From Lingula anatina (lineage: Eukaryota > Brachiopoda > Lingulata > Lingulida > Lingulidae): 64,000 bases of DNA. The stretch's first letter is position 1, and every line of letters begins with the position of its first letter. A model generated the notes under the pieces. That model searched no databases and was not told the origin of the DNA. It saw only the letters and a list, made by a program, of their open reading frames with translations. The position numbers were made by a program, and so were the translations under genes. Positions 10,172-21,700 of this stretch are shown one piece after another. The stretch lies in contig NW_019775379.1 in the NCBI RefSeq assembly GCF_001039355.2, forward strand, positions 47,198-111,197, written 5' to 3'.

Positions 10172-11938
10172 ATATTATGGGAGGCCAAAAGGGCAAAAAA
10201 TCATGTCGTCGATTCAGTTATGTTTCGTCGATTCACTGCCTTCCCATCGATTCAGTTTCAAGTTTAAACGATCCTGTCATAAATTCAACATCTACTTTCG
10301 TCAATTCAACTGTCAGACATTTCTCATCTACGGTGTATTAAAACCAATGCTGTCACTATTTTCGTCGATCGTGTAACTATTCTCGTCGATCGTCTAATCT
10401 CGTCGATCGTCCAACTAATCTCGTCGATCGTGTAACTATTCTCATCGATCGTCTAATCTCGTCGATCGTGTAACTATTCTCATCGATCGTCTATTCTCGT
10501 CGATCGTCTTATCGATCGATCGCCAGAGGGCGCTGCGGTAGCACATTGGCCTATCACATGACTATCAAAATGGCAGACAACAAAATGATTGCTAGTGAAA
10601 TAAGAACATTTTCTCAACAATTTCAATTTTAGTTGTTAATAATTAAAAGATATTCGGTTGTAGGGACATTATTTTCTAGTTGTGCTTAACTCTGACCATG
10701 GCTGGCCGAGTTAAAAATTACCGCGTGATTGACAGACAGAAGCACGTGTTGCTACCGCAGCGCCCTCTGGCGATCGATCGATNNNNNNNNNNNNNNNNNN
10801 NNNNNNNNNNNNNNNNNNNNNNNNNNNNNNNNNNNNNNNNNNNNNNNNNNNNNNNNNNNNNNNNNNNNNNNNNNNNNNNNNNNNNNNNNNNNNNNNNNNN
10901 NNNNNNNNNNNNNNNNNNNNNNNNNNNNNNNNNNNNNNNNNNNNNNNNNNNNNNNNNNNNNNNNNNNNNNNNNNNNNNNNNNNNNNNNNNNNNNNNNNNN
11001 NNNNNNNNNNNNNNNNNNNNNNNNNNNNNNNNNNNNNNNNNNNNNNNNNNNNNNNNNNNNNNNNNNNNNNNNNNNNNNNNNNNNNNNNNNNNNNNNNNNN
11101 NNNNNNNNNNNNNNNNNNNNNNNNNNNNNNNNNNNNNNNNNNNNNNNNNNNNNNNNNNNNNNNNNNNNNNNNNNNNNNNNNNNNNNNNNNNNNNNNNNNN
11201 NNNNNNNNNNNNNNNNNNNNNNNNNNNNNNNNNNNNNNNNNNNNNNNNNNNNNNNNNNNNNNNNNNNNNNNNNNNNNNNNNNNNNNNNNNNNNNNNNNNN
11301 NNNNNNNNNNNNNNNNNNNNNNNNNNNNNNNNNNNNNNNNNNNNNNNNNNNNNNNNNNNNNNATTCTCATCGATCGTCTATTCTCGTCGATCGTCTCATC
11401 GATCGATCGCCAGAGGGCGCTGCGGTAGCACATTGGCCTATCACATGACTATCAAAATGGCAGACAACAAAATGATTGCTAGTGAAATAAGAACATTTTC
11501 TCAACAATTTCAATTTTAGTTGTTAATAATTAAAAGATATTCGGTTGTAGGGACATTATTTTCTAGTTGTGCTTAACTCTGACCATGGCTGGCCGAGTTA
11601 AAAATTACCGCGTGATTGACAGACAGAAGCACGTGTTGCTACCGCAGCGCCCTCTGGCGATCCATCGATGAGACGATCGATGAGAATAGTTACACGATCG
11701 ACGAAAACAGTTTGACGATCGACGAGATTAGTTATACACGATCGACGAAAATAGTGACAGCATTGGTTTTAATACACCATAGATGAGAAATGTTTGACAA
11801 TTGAATTGACGAAAGTAGATGTTGAATTTATGACAGGATCGTTTAAACTTGAAACTGAATCGATGGGAAGGCAGTGAATCGACGAAACATAACTGAATCG
11901 ACGACATGAATTTTTGCCCTTTTGGCCGCCCATAATAT
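10172..11938. mobile_element. Foldback element with long inverted arms
   Basis: The left arm begins ATTATGGGAGGCCAAAAGGG and runs to about 10505. The right arm (about 11670-11938) is its inverse, ending CCCTTTTGGCCGCCCATAAT. Within the arms GTCGATTCA and CGTCGATCGTGTAACTATTCT words recur many times. Between them lies a ~275-bp unit present twice in the same orientation (about 10507-10782 and 11396-11670). Each unit is bounded by GATCGCCAGAGGGCGCTGCG and its inverse CGCAGCGCCCTCTGGCGATC. A 580-base gap splits the centre. No transposase is visible, so it is non-autonomous or its coding part is in the gap. Confidence 0.8.
10783..11362. other. Assembly gap (580 N)
   Basis: A run of N inside the foldback element, where GATCGATC-rich inverted and tandem repeats would defeat assembly. 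Apparent ORFs reading through it are artefacts. Confidence 0.99.
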
Positions 11939-11964
11939 GTACCATAGGCTGCGATGGGTTGAGT

Positions 11965-12048
11965 TTACTGCTGTCTCAGCCACGATTGTGACGAACTCCA
12001 TGAATATCACCCAATTGTGTTAGTGAAGACAGAACGAGAGACGGGGAG
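11965..12048 (+). repeat. Dispersed ~80-bp repeat, copy 2
   Basis: Matches the 8823-8900 copy: CTGTCTCAGCCACGATTGTG, then ATATCACCCAATTGTGTTAG, TGAAGACAG and GAGAGACGGGGAG, in the same orientation. It begins about 26 bp after the end of the foldback element. Confidence 0.55.
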
Positions 12049-12171
12049 GGGGATGAAATGTGAATAAAAATTTGTCTAATACGTCATTGGAAATGACAAT
12101 ATACAGCAAAAAAATGGTGTAGAAATAAGATACTTCGCCAAAATAGTCGGTCGATATTATAAGCCTAATGT

Positions 12172-12172
<1 letters not shown>

Positions 12173-12208
<36 letters not shown>
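12173..12208. repeat. (GT)n microsatellite
   Basis: About 18 perfect GT units. Confidence 0.95.
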
Positions 12209-12209
<1 letters not shown>

Positions 12210-12860
12210 CATATGCTGTACTTTATAAGAACTCGGGGAATGGGCTGATTTTCTATTGTTCAGGTTTACATATAGATAACTAGATCAACAGGTTAAACGA
12301 ATGGTTACTTTACCATTGCACTTTAAATTCTGTAGACCCTGGCACACTGTCTTGACTGCAATTAAGCAGGAAGGCATACAGCATGGCTTCCAAAATTTAT
12401 TCAATGTTACATGAAACAATAAAGGCTCTAGATGAAAACAAATGGTTAATTAATCTGAGCAGTACGCAGCTTGAATGCCATGCAACAGAGCATTTTCTGG
12501 TTTTCAATCATCAGTTAGTATTATAAGGATTTTGTGTGGAGGGATGGTGGAGGGAGGGGGAGGGGGGTATGATGATGGAAGGTAATGGTCCGGAGAGTTG
12601 GGGAAGTTAAGTTTTGGATGCGTTCGGGTGTGCTCACTAATGTCCTTAAACTTCAGTTAATTCCAAAACTATCAGGTTATGCAAACTTTTACAAAATAAT
12701 GTCTCTAGAAAATCCCTGTGCAGAATTTTATCTATTCTACCTATATAACTAATATAACTGTCCATATGTTTCAACTATCTTAAACCACAAATATGAACTT
12801 TTAAAATGACATCTATTGAAGCATTAATTATATTATTTTTGCGGTGTATACAAGTTGATA

Positions 12861-13665
12861 TACAGGGTGTCCCAGTATAAATGTAACCCAAGAACTTGAA
12901 CGCCATTTATTTTCCGTTTCCAAACTATACATGTGTACAGTATACAACCTAAATATTTCTTAAAACTGCAGAAGTTAGCAAATCTACTACTATAAACAAC
13001 ATGTCACTAGCTCTGCTGGCAAAAATTTTATCAACATTTATAGACTATGCTCCAAATATCCTCCTTTCTGCTGAAGACATTTAAATTATATTATACGGCC
13101 GATATTGTCATGACATGTGTTTTTTTCTTTTTAAGTAGGCCTATAGCTCTGTCCCCAGTTTCACAAAAATACATAAGTCGGTTCTTTGGTTTAGTTGACT
13201 GGGATTTCCATGAGAGTGCTGTTACACTGCTCTTGATAGGGTAAGTTGTGCCCATGTGACTATGTAACCTTGCTAATTAAGTTCTTAACTAGAGAGCCTA
13301 ATTTTGTGAAACCGGGCCCTGATTTCGTGAGTGCATGCTGCTCTGGGATGGTGTAGAGGTTGTTTCTGTAGACTACATCCTTCAGATATCCCCACACACC
13401 AAGATCTGGGGAAATGCAGAGACCACTCAGGTTAGTGTTTATTCTGAACAAATTCAGGCATCGACTGGGTCTAATGAGCCGTGGAAGAGGTGTAAACACG
13501 GTTCGGGGGGAGTGGAGGAGTACCAGCAACATGGGGCTACCCCTCATACAGTAAATGGCTCTCTGGAGTGGCTGGACCAGAAGTTTCTACATGTAGAAAC
13601 ATAAACCTGAGTGGTCTCAGTATTTCTTGACCTCATCCCCCAGATTTTAAACATAAACAAGGTTG
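12861..13665. mobile_element. Rearranged mariner-like transposon relic
   Basis: TACAGGGTGTCCCAGTATAA at 12861 is typical of mariner-group termini. Two transposase scraps follow on opposite strands. On +, about 13520-13590, is YQQHGATPHTVNGSLEWLDQKF (written here only to locate it: YQQHGATPHT then SLEWLDQKF), matching the DDE-region -QQDGA-PHT- signature of this superfamily. On -, about 13335-13450, is SPDLGVWGYLKDVVYRNN, matching the following -SPDLnPlDF-LWGYLKd- block. Both carry the word CCTGAGTGGTCTC, so one part was inverted relative to the other. Stops and shifts make it dead. The right terminus was not found. Confidence 0.6.
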
Positions 13666-13867
13666 AAAATTGTTATTTTGAAGTGCAAATATCATTAGGC
13701 ACGCCTTTGCTAACTGATCGATCTCACGGACTTGTTGCTTATTGAGTGAAGACAAAGCAATTCACCAACAAGTCAAAACATTTTAAAGAAGCACGAAAAT
13801 ATTAGTTATATAAAATACAATGTTGGAAGAAGTAAAGTTAAAACAGTAAAGATACTGCAGTATTTTA

Positions 13868-13950
13868 TTTTAGAGTCTGTGTCAACATAATTGTGACGGT
13901 GACCATGAATTCCATCACACTGTGCTTGTGAAGACAGGGATTAATAACAG
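13868..13950 (+). repeat. Dispersed ~80-bp repeat, copy 3 (diverged)
   Basis: Words shared with 8823-8900: GTGTCAACATAATTGTGACG, then CATCACACTGTGCTTGTGAA and GACAGGGA. It is more diverged than copies 1 and 2. Confidence 0.4.
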
Positions 13951-14561
13951 AGGACGTTAGTTCGCTCATTTTTCTTAATTTCAGGTTGTCATAATAAGCA
14001 ACCTCAAATGTAACTTGAGACTTTTTGTGCTGAATGCACCTATTTCCATCGAGTCCAATTGAAAGCATGACCAAAACAGAGAATAAGAAATAACACCCAA
14101 ATCAATGTATAGTATTTATTCAATAAAGAAGAAACTGACAAATGCACTCAAAACCTTGAATAAAAAGATAGGAATTCTTACTTTAAATATTTGCAAATAG
14201 TACGATGAAAAAAATTGCTGGAGGGTGGACTTAGACGCTCACGGTCAGAAGTCTAGTTTGGTCAAAACGTGGACTCTTCGGCAAGCAGCTACCTTTAAGG
14301 AGTTCGTGCACATAAATTAAAATCGGTGATTTAATGTAGAAAAGTATTTACAGAAGCAAGAGAAAAGAAACAGCGAAAAAGCTCGAGGGGTAGAATTTAT
14401 TGAATAAAACAGTTAACGTTGTGAACGCTAAAATCCCGCATAAAAATGGAGCACACAAAGCCGACAGAATTCATATCAAGTGCCGACTTGCACGACTTAT
14501 TGCATTGCTAATTTACGTTCCCGTTTATAAATGCGCTAAAACCTATTTGTGCGACTACTTA

Positions 14562-14562
<1 letters not shown>

Positions 14563-14628
<66 letters not shown>
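14563..14628. repeat. (TA)n microsatellite
   Basis: 33 TA units. A YIYIYI open frame through it is an artefact. Confidence 0.95.
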
Positions 14629-14630
<2 letters not shown>

Positions 14631-14978
14631 AAAACAGGAGTGCTTATGAATTATAGTATTTTTTGCTAATTGTGCTAATAAGCTGAATCCCCGATGAAAG
14701 CCACATAAAATCAGTCAGACGGCGTGGAGAGAACAGCTTTCATCATCCTTTGTCAGTATAAACATGACTTTATTGGCCATAGTTGGTTTTATGCATGAAC
14801 AAGTGGTTTTCTGTGTGTTTCTGCATGCAGAACTCGTGCACTTACTACTTGCCCGGGCTTTCAGTTGCCCACACACTCTTTATGTGATATGTTGGTATAC
14901 AGGTCAGCAGGTTTTGTTTCCAGGTTGTAGTTTTGACCCGCCAATGCATGTCACTGGGGAGGTATTCTCACTCATTGA

Positions 14979-15005
14979 TGTGTGTGTGTGTGTGTGTGTG
15001 TGTGT
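14979..15005. repeat. (TG)n microsatellite
   Basis: About 13 TG units. Confidence 0.95.
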
Positions 15006-15063
15006 CATGCTGTTTATTATCAAATTTACTAAGTGTTAGTTATTGCCATTTTAATACCACGTG

Positions 15064-15145
15064 CGTCCCGATGACCTCGTGGTTAGAGTGTCAGCCTTCG
15101 GAGCGGGAGGACGTACACACACTGGACAAAAGAAGTGTCACCCCC
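15064..15145 (+). repeat. tRNA-derived SINE head, truncated
   Basis: GATGACCTCGTGGTTAGAGT followed by GTCAGCCTTCGGAGCGGGAG is a tRNA-like A box, D arm and anticodon arm. The sequence then turns into GTACACACACTGGACAAAAG with no B box, so the element is truncated or rearranged. Confidence 0.55.
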
Positions 15146-15332
15146 TAACTCAGAGTAATAAAAGTAGGCAGATCTCGGGTACTTATAATGCCTGGTCTAC
15201 TTATAATGTGACTAATGATTATAAAACCGCTATACCATGGAATTGTATTGTTGGTCTTGTACATGTACAGCAAATGTTATTCCTGTCTTCCTCCAGTATG
15301 GCAAGATACAGGTAATTATCTAACGGTTATAG

Positions 15333-15830
15333 GTGCAAGTTATTAACCTGAAGAGGCGGAATATAAGCAATGTCAGAATATCGATACAATTGAATTGTTC
15401 AGTCAGAACCGTGCAGAGGGTCTGGTCTCGGTATAGAAACACTGGACCAAGAGACAAATTGCCTCTGATGGGTTGTCCAAGAAAAAATACTGGCCTTGAA
15501 GACCGACGACTGATTTTGATGTCCAGGTTGTCAAAGTTCGACACTGCTTGTCAGTTGACAACACAGTGGAACAATTTCACACATAAGAATGTGTCTGTGA
15601 AAATTGCTAGGCGTCGGTTACATGCTCAGAAAGTGTACAGCAGGGTAGCAAGACTGAAACCTCTTATATCGTTACAAAACAGGCAACGTAGAGTAAACTA
15701 GGGTCAATAGGATCTGAAACTGGACAGTTCATGACAATTGGTCCTATATATTTTTCCTGATGAGTGTCACTTTGGTCTGACCTCTGATGACAGACGGGTA
15801 CTATGCTGGCAAACTGCTGGTAAAGCATTT
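15333..15830 (+). pseudogene. Degenerate Tc1-like transposase
   Basis: An open stretch at 15333-15701 encodes a helix-turn-helix-like N-terminal part (ISIQLNCSVRTVQRVWSRYR, then a GCPRKNTGLEDRRLILM block). This is the layout of Tc1-type DNA-binding domains (-G-PrkTt--dDR-I---). After a stop at 15701 the homology resumes in other frames, including FPDECHFGLTSDDRRVLCWQ (the DE-SF-L---DGR-RVWR region with the second catalytic Asp), ending at a single N at 15831. At least one stop or frameshift separates the parts and the C-terminal Glu block is not seen. It is an old dead copy. Confidence 0.75.
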
Positions 15831-15831
15831 N

Positions 15832-17488
15832 TAAGTATGACTTGCTTTCGTCATTGAAAGCAATTAAAGCTACGAAGCTCAGTAATAGCAACTTTGTTTG
15901 TTTGTATAAATGGAATTAGCTTACTTGTCATAGTTTTTTTTTTTTTTTTGAATGCTTGATAAGAACTTTTGAGTGTATCTGTTATTAGTTGCTTGCTCTA
16001 TTTGTAACAGTCGGTGATTAATTAGTTTTATCTCGGCGTTGTTAAATATTTAATTCTTGTATTGTTTTCAGTATCAAAAACCTAACTAAGGTCCAGTAGG
16101 TTATATTGCTAACAAGTTTTGGAAAAAGCCTTATACTTTTTGTAACAAGAATTTCAAAATCGCTTGGCATTAACAATCTTGTGTATGTATAGATAGAGCA
16201 TTTCGTGATGTGACGCGTGGTTTTATGATTTTTGTAAACGAATATTTACTTTATCTTTGCTAATAGGACAAATAAAGGGAGAGCTGTTCAAAGAACATTA
16301 CCTCCTTACCCTTAAACAATATCAAGGCGTTTGTTTGTTTGTTAGGATTTAGTAAAATTGGAAAAGAAAAATCCCAGAAATTTCAAAATGCATTTAAAAA
16401 ATAGCCCCCCTTCCAATCTATTATAACCGGGGAATAAAAGACACTACCCTAAGACCAACAAACATGATATACATTTGTAACATATTTTCGATGATGGTGC
16501 CTTGTATTGAAATCCTAATTGTGTTTGTTTCTTATCTTTAAAACGGATGTTAAGAACTAGATGCATCTTATAAAGGGGAATATTGCTTTCACGCATTCAC
16601 AGCCTGGCAAACCTCTCTGTTGTTCTTCGGGTGCCCTTGTAGGGTCAAATTCTAAGCAGTTTCAACGAATTTTCCATTATTCATAAGTTAATTAGGAAAA
16701 TACGTGCTCGACAAAAAGGAAAAACGGTGGGATAACACGGAGAAGTCGATTGTAGTTGTTTTACGTGTAATGCTGTCTGGAAAGAGCAATTAGTAATGAT
16801 ACATGCAAATGGTGAAAATGATAAAAGCATTATGATTTAATTTACGCTTTGCTTCTTAAATGAAATGGGCCTTTGTGCGTGGGATTTACAATTCTTACAT
16901 AAGATGGTCAAGAAAACAAAAGTGGTGATCGCTTCATATGAATGAATATATCATATTGAAAAAGAGGAAATATGTATAATAGAAAACTTAGTACATGTAC
17001 ATATCAAACATTGCTATAAAAACAGCATTTCACTAGTAAGATACTGTTAAAAGTAAGTATTAGCAAAACTTTAACATGAAAAATGAAATTGTCATTTTGA
17101 CAGTAGCAAGCTCAGAAAAAACGTTCACTTTGAAACACAATTTAGTGAAATTTAGGCCTTCCGCCGATGCTATGAATCTTTTAAATATACCCAAGTTCAG
17201 CAATCATTAATCCGCCATTTGTTAAGTCTATTAGTTACAAAATACGATACGAAACATCTGTTATTTTCCAAAAATACATAAATATTTACAGCGAAAAAAG
17301 AACACAATATCCGTTGAATTAATACACATCGCTTCAGATTACACCGTAGGCTTTTGGATTAGTGGCGCAATTCACTATCACCTCTATCGCAATTTACGAA
17401 CGCACCTACTTGGTGTCAAACAGTGTATGCATACATATAGAACATATCTACTAAATGTTGGAAAGGTCATTATCATTATTTTACACGG
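15832..17488. other. Intergenic / 3' flank of the GPCR gene
   Basis: AT-rich sequence with no coding segment recognised. The part next to 17489 should hold the 3' UTR of the minus-strand receptor gene. Confidence 0.5.
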
Positions 17489-18748
17489 TCAAAACTTTTC
17501 TTCCTGGTGCATATCTGCATGCAGCTGTCCTTCTGCGTTGACATTTGAAAGCACTATTCCACTGTCATGATTCCCATCTTTACTTGGGTGGTGATTCTCA
17601 GTACTTGAGCAGCGAATGCTTGTGTCAATGTCCCGCATTGATTTACACAGTTTAAGAGACTGTCCAATCTTTTTGAAACCTCGGCGAAAGTTTTGATTAA
17701 AAGTGCCGTAGATTATAGGGTTTATGCACGCATTTAAGAAAGTGATGGAAGCTGTGAGAATAAAAATCTGAGAAGAAAACGTAGGTACTTCCATGTTCCC
17801 ATCGTAAACAACCAGAGACAGTGTTATGAAAATAGGAGTCCAACTAACGATAAAAGCAACCACAATGATCACAAGGAATCGAACAACGTTCAGGTCTCTC
17901 TGATCTCGGGACGCTTCGCAATCGCTTACCGTCCTCCTTCTCAAAGTCTCCCCGTTGACATTATTTGTGCCGTTCCTACTTATTGTGCTAAAACTGCCGA
18001 TTTCTGAACTTGTCCGGAGAGATTTGTTTAATTTTTGTCGCTTTTTCCACAAGAAATGAAGTATCCGCGAATAGTTGTGAACAATAATGACCAGCGGCAC
18101 TATGAAAAAGAGGCTAATTCCAACAGCTGTATAAGGGTAGGACACGTTAAAAGTTTTGCTAACATAAGGCCAGACAAGCGTACATAGTGTCGCAGTGCCG
18201 TCTTTAAATGGAAATTCACGAATCTGGAAGTAAATTGCCAGAGGAATGAAAAATAATATTCCCGAGATCCATGTAAATGCCACCATACCTATCACGGTTC
18301 CTAATTTGAATTTCCGTGATCTGTGACCAACGATGACGCGAAAGCGGTCAATGCTGATGAATGTCATTGTCCATATGGATACGTAACCACACACGAATTC
18401 TAATAGAGGCATGAGGCCGCACAGTACTCTGCCAAAGATCCAACTTTCAGTAACCCGTGTAGTTGCAATGAGAGGGTTTCCCATAGTGAACAGTATGTCT
18501 GACACTGATAAGTTCACAATGAACAAGTTTGTGTTACTTTTCCTCATTCCCTTGTTGCTTATCACGACAATTATTACAAGGACGTTTCCTACCACACCCC
18601 AGATCCATAGTAGAATTAAAAAGAACACTTCAATCCCAACAATGGCTGTACTTTCTCTTTGGAATTGACCATAGTAGGCAAAGTAGGACCGGTTTCCCCA
18701 TCCTTCCTCAAATCCGAAGAAACTGGATTTATTGACGGACGACTGCAT
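17489..18748 (-). CDS. Rhodopsin-class GPCR, neuropeptide-receptor type
   Basis: Single-exon gene, 419 residues, plasma-membrane receptor. N-glycosylation sites lie at about 6 and 19. TM1 is about 38-63 (GN at 54-55), TM2 about 74-97 (NLSVSD, Asp84), TM3 starts at Cys110, and the DRY motif is DRF (134-136). TM4 has Trp160. Cys189 in the second extracellular loop can pair with Cys110. TM5 has Pro218, TM6 carries SWTP (302-305) instead of CWxP, and TM7 has NPIIY (343-347). The C-tail holds Cys at 368 and 380 as possible palmitoylation sites. This pattern is typical of bilaterian peptide receptors (QRFP/RYamide/NPY-like groups), but the ligand cannot be named by eye. The start is the first Met of the open frame. 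The ORF is intact, so the gene is probably functional. Confidence 0.9.
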   Translation of the reverse strand: MQSSVNKSSFFGFEEGWGNRSYFAYYGQFQRESTAIVGIEVFFLILLWIWGVVGNVLVIIVVISNKGMRKSNTNLFIVNLSVSDILFTMGNPLIATTRVTESWIFGRVLCGLMPLLEFVCGYVSIWTMTFISIDRFRVIVGHRSRKFKLGTVIGMVAFTWISGILFFIPLAIYFQIREFPFKDGTATLCTLVWPYVSKTFNVSYPYTAVGISLFFIVPLVIIVHNYSRILHFLWKKRQKLNKSLRTSSEIGSFSTISRNGTNNVNGETLRRRTVSDCEASRDQRDLNVVRFLVIIVVAFIVSWTPIFITLSLVVYDGNMEVPTFSSQIFILTASITFLNACINPIIYGTFNQNFRRGFKKIGQSLKLCKSMRDIDTSIRCSSTENHHPSKDGNHDSGIVLSNVNAEGQLHADMHQEEKF

Positions 18749-21700
18749 TGCTTTCAGAAGATGCTGTTAATGTCGATCTTAAAGATTCCGTCTGTCAAAT
18801 AGTTCTATCTTCATTTTTCGGCTTTCCCTGAAAATATGAAAAACGTGAGACTTTGTTGAAGATTTAAGGAAACCACAAATGTGTTTAATGCATTTGATGC
18901 ACTTTAAAACTGTGGGAAATCTACAGAGGCAGAGTAAAACCCACATCATTCACATTCATATACCTTTGATTGATTATTCAACCAGACCACTATTCTAGCC
19001 TTCAGTTGATTTAAATATGTACAATAGTGTAGTACGTAGTAAATGTGCGATGTATAGTTTACAGTTATATATCTGTGATATGGTACATGTGCACCGTGCA
19101 CGTCTATAGCAATACAAGTGAATGACCAACACATAAATCCATTCTTTTTATGTTCAAATGGTCACTGTAGAACCCCCCCCCCCCCCACTCTGGTTGAGGC
19201 AGGAACTGAAGATACAGCACTCTTTGTTCCATTATGATGAGTGCTTTAGGCACCACAAGTGATTCAAATCTGTTTTCTCAAAATGGAAGACCTAGGGCAT
19301 TTTAATGAAACAGTTAAAGTGAAACTTTTGATACCCCTAGTTAAAAGGACTCAGTGAAAAATGCTAAGGTTCGCAATGAACCTGCCACTTGTCCTCTTTC
19401 GCCCCATTAGCATTCCACACATAACAGTGGCTAATTCATGTAACGACACTTGCATAATGCCGGTTGTACTTCTGTAATACGTCTTCATTAGTGAACTAAT
19501 ATCAAAAGCTGAAATATCGTATGACACGCAAAAAGTTTCGAATTCTTTCAACCTACAAGATGAGGCATAGTCTCTTGTGTTTTGGAATGTTCTTTTTTAT
19601 TTCCTTAATTGCGTACCAATTAATATTTGATTTTTTATCATTACATTATATATTCTTTTATTGATACAGTTGATTATCTCAGTAGGTTCCAGTGGGGTTT
19701 AACGTTACATTATATCCTTTATTTTTGATACAGTTATTTTTCATAGTTGAGAACTAGGTATTCAATCCCAATCTTTACAGTACATCATTCAATCACAATC
19801 TTACAGGCCAGTGTAGAACACGGTCCCCTGAGAGAAGATTCTCTGAATGATAGATCTGAACACGTTTACTGTCTTGTTCTACTGACCCCTGTTTTTTTCT
19901 CTCAGTCGTGTAGCACAAAATTACACTGCATCTAAAAGCTGAATTCAAATCGGCTGATCCAAACCACTTTCGCCACAATCCAAAGTGGTAGAGAGGAAGG
20001 ACACAACTTTTAAGCTAAAACTTTAAAGTCCCACAGTAATGTCAAATTGGTTAAGTGTTGAAAAGTGTCATCAGATATGTAATTTCAATGCAATGTGAAA
20101 AGCGTTTTGCCAATAGCTTGAAATATTTGCTATGTAAGAACTACAGTAGTTTATTTCTCATGCTTTTCTAAATTAGTATATTTGTTCAAGTTTTTCAATG
20201 CCGTAAACTCCAATGTAAGGAAAATAAATACCACTATGCTAGCCAGCATACACCACTGTACGTTTTATGAGATGCAATCAAGAAATCCAGCAAAAAAAAT
20301 GGCTAAGAGAAGCAGATACAAACCTAGTACAATGTGGTAGGATAGAACGATGAAAATCTATGATGGAAGTTCATGAAATTTACCAGATATCACGGTCTTG
20401 GCTGTCGTCGTCGTCAGTGGTGCAACTGAATTTTGGATGACTACACACCACTATACACTTCTTCCTGCTGCCTTTTTTTAGCAAGCTCATAAATCTATAG
20501 AATTCAATGTCGTTTGCCTTATGAAAGTGCATTCAATCTTTCACATGGAGGCATGAAAACAAACACGTGATTCAATAGGGCATTTATAGCAATTACTTAG
20601 CATTTGTTTACTTGCCCAATCACATAACCCCACTTATCTCAAAAACACTGATAAGTAATTCTCGTAACAGTTTAGAATAGAAATTTTCTTTTAAAGAAAT
20701 AATAAAGTTAATTACCAAAATGCCACTAGGCCTATGCAGACAGAGTCACAGGTATGGACGCTTATTCCATCACCACACAAACAAACAAAATAATGCAAAC
20801 AAAAGTATATATATTTTGGTAATTTTGTTGCCTAGGCCATTCCGAGCACCTTGTGGACCTTTTCCGCCCTGCTTCACTCCACTACTCACTACTCCACAGG
20901 GTGTGCTAGAACTCTTTGAAAAAAAAAAAAAAAAATGCATAGTACTTAAGTGGGACCCTGATATCAGAGGGTATTACTCTACGATGTTGAAAGTTTGTTC
21001 CACAAGGAGTAATTGACAGGTGACCGTCTGGACTACACATGACTTCCTGATTCTTTAAATCTGCGACTAAGCAGTGTGATCGTCCCGCGAAATCATTTCA
21101 TTACAAACCTGGATGAGTTCAAGTTTGTATTAAACTCCCAAATTGACGGTGCTGTCATATAAATATGTTAGCTCCCATACAACAGGTTGCCACACGGTTC
21201 GTGATCTCATGGTGCTTAAAATCCTACGTCATATTGAAACACCTCAATCTCATAAACTTCATTAATATGCTTATTGGCAAATCTAGTGGTAACAGAGGTT
21301 CGATTTCCTGCACCTCTTCCCTGTTTTAAACAAAACTGTTCCGTGTGGTGTATTAATCCCAAGGCTTAAACCTGAGGCAAGCCGCAAATTGATTATTAAG
21401 GTAGTGTTTGTTTTGTGGTAGATAAGATAAGAGTAATAAAACAGCAATAACGGTGCTTCTGTGTTCGGCCCACGGTTATAAATAATGGAAGTAAATAGTT
21501 GTAATGACTGGGAAAATTTGGTGGTTTACCCATTGTGTTTTTATTCTGTATATTAAAGCCGTGAACGTCAGCATCAACACGAATGTGAAATTCAATTAGT
21601 GCATTAAACACACAAATAAATCAATATAGCAATACAAAAATTAAGACAATCCAACGAGATTTTTTGCAACCAGGTCGTTTCACTTATGAAAATTCACAGT

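Noticed and set aside
10680-11519. Long open frames of 239-279 codons on both strands across 10.7-11.5 kb
   Set aside because: They are open only because of the 580 N; the real sequence at each side is inverted repeat.
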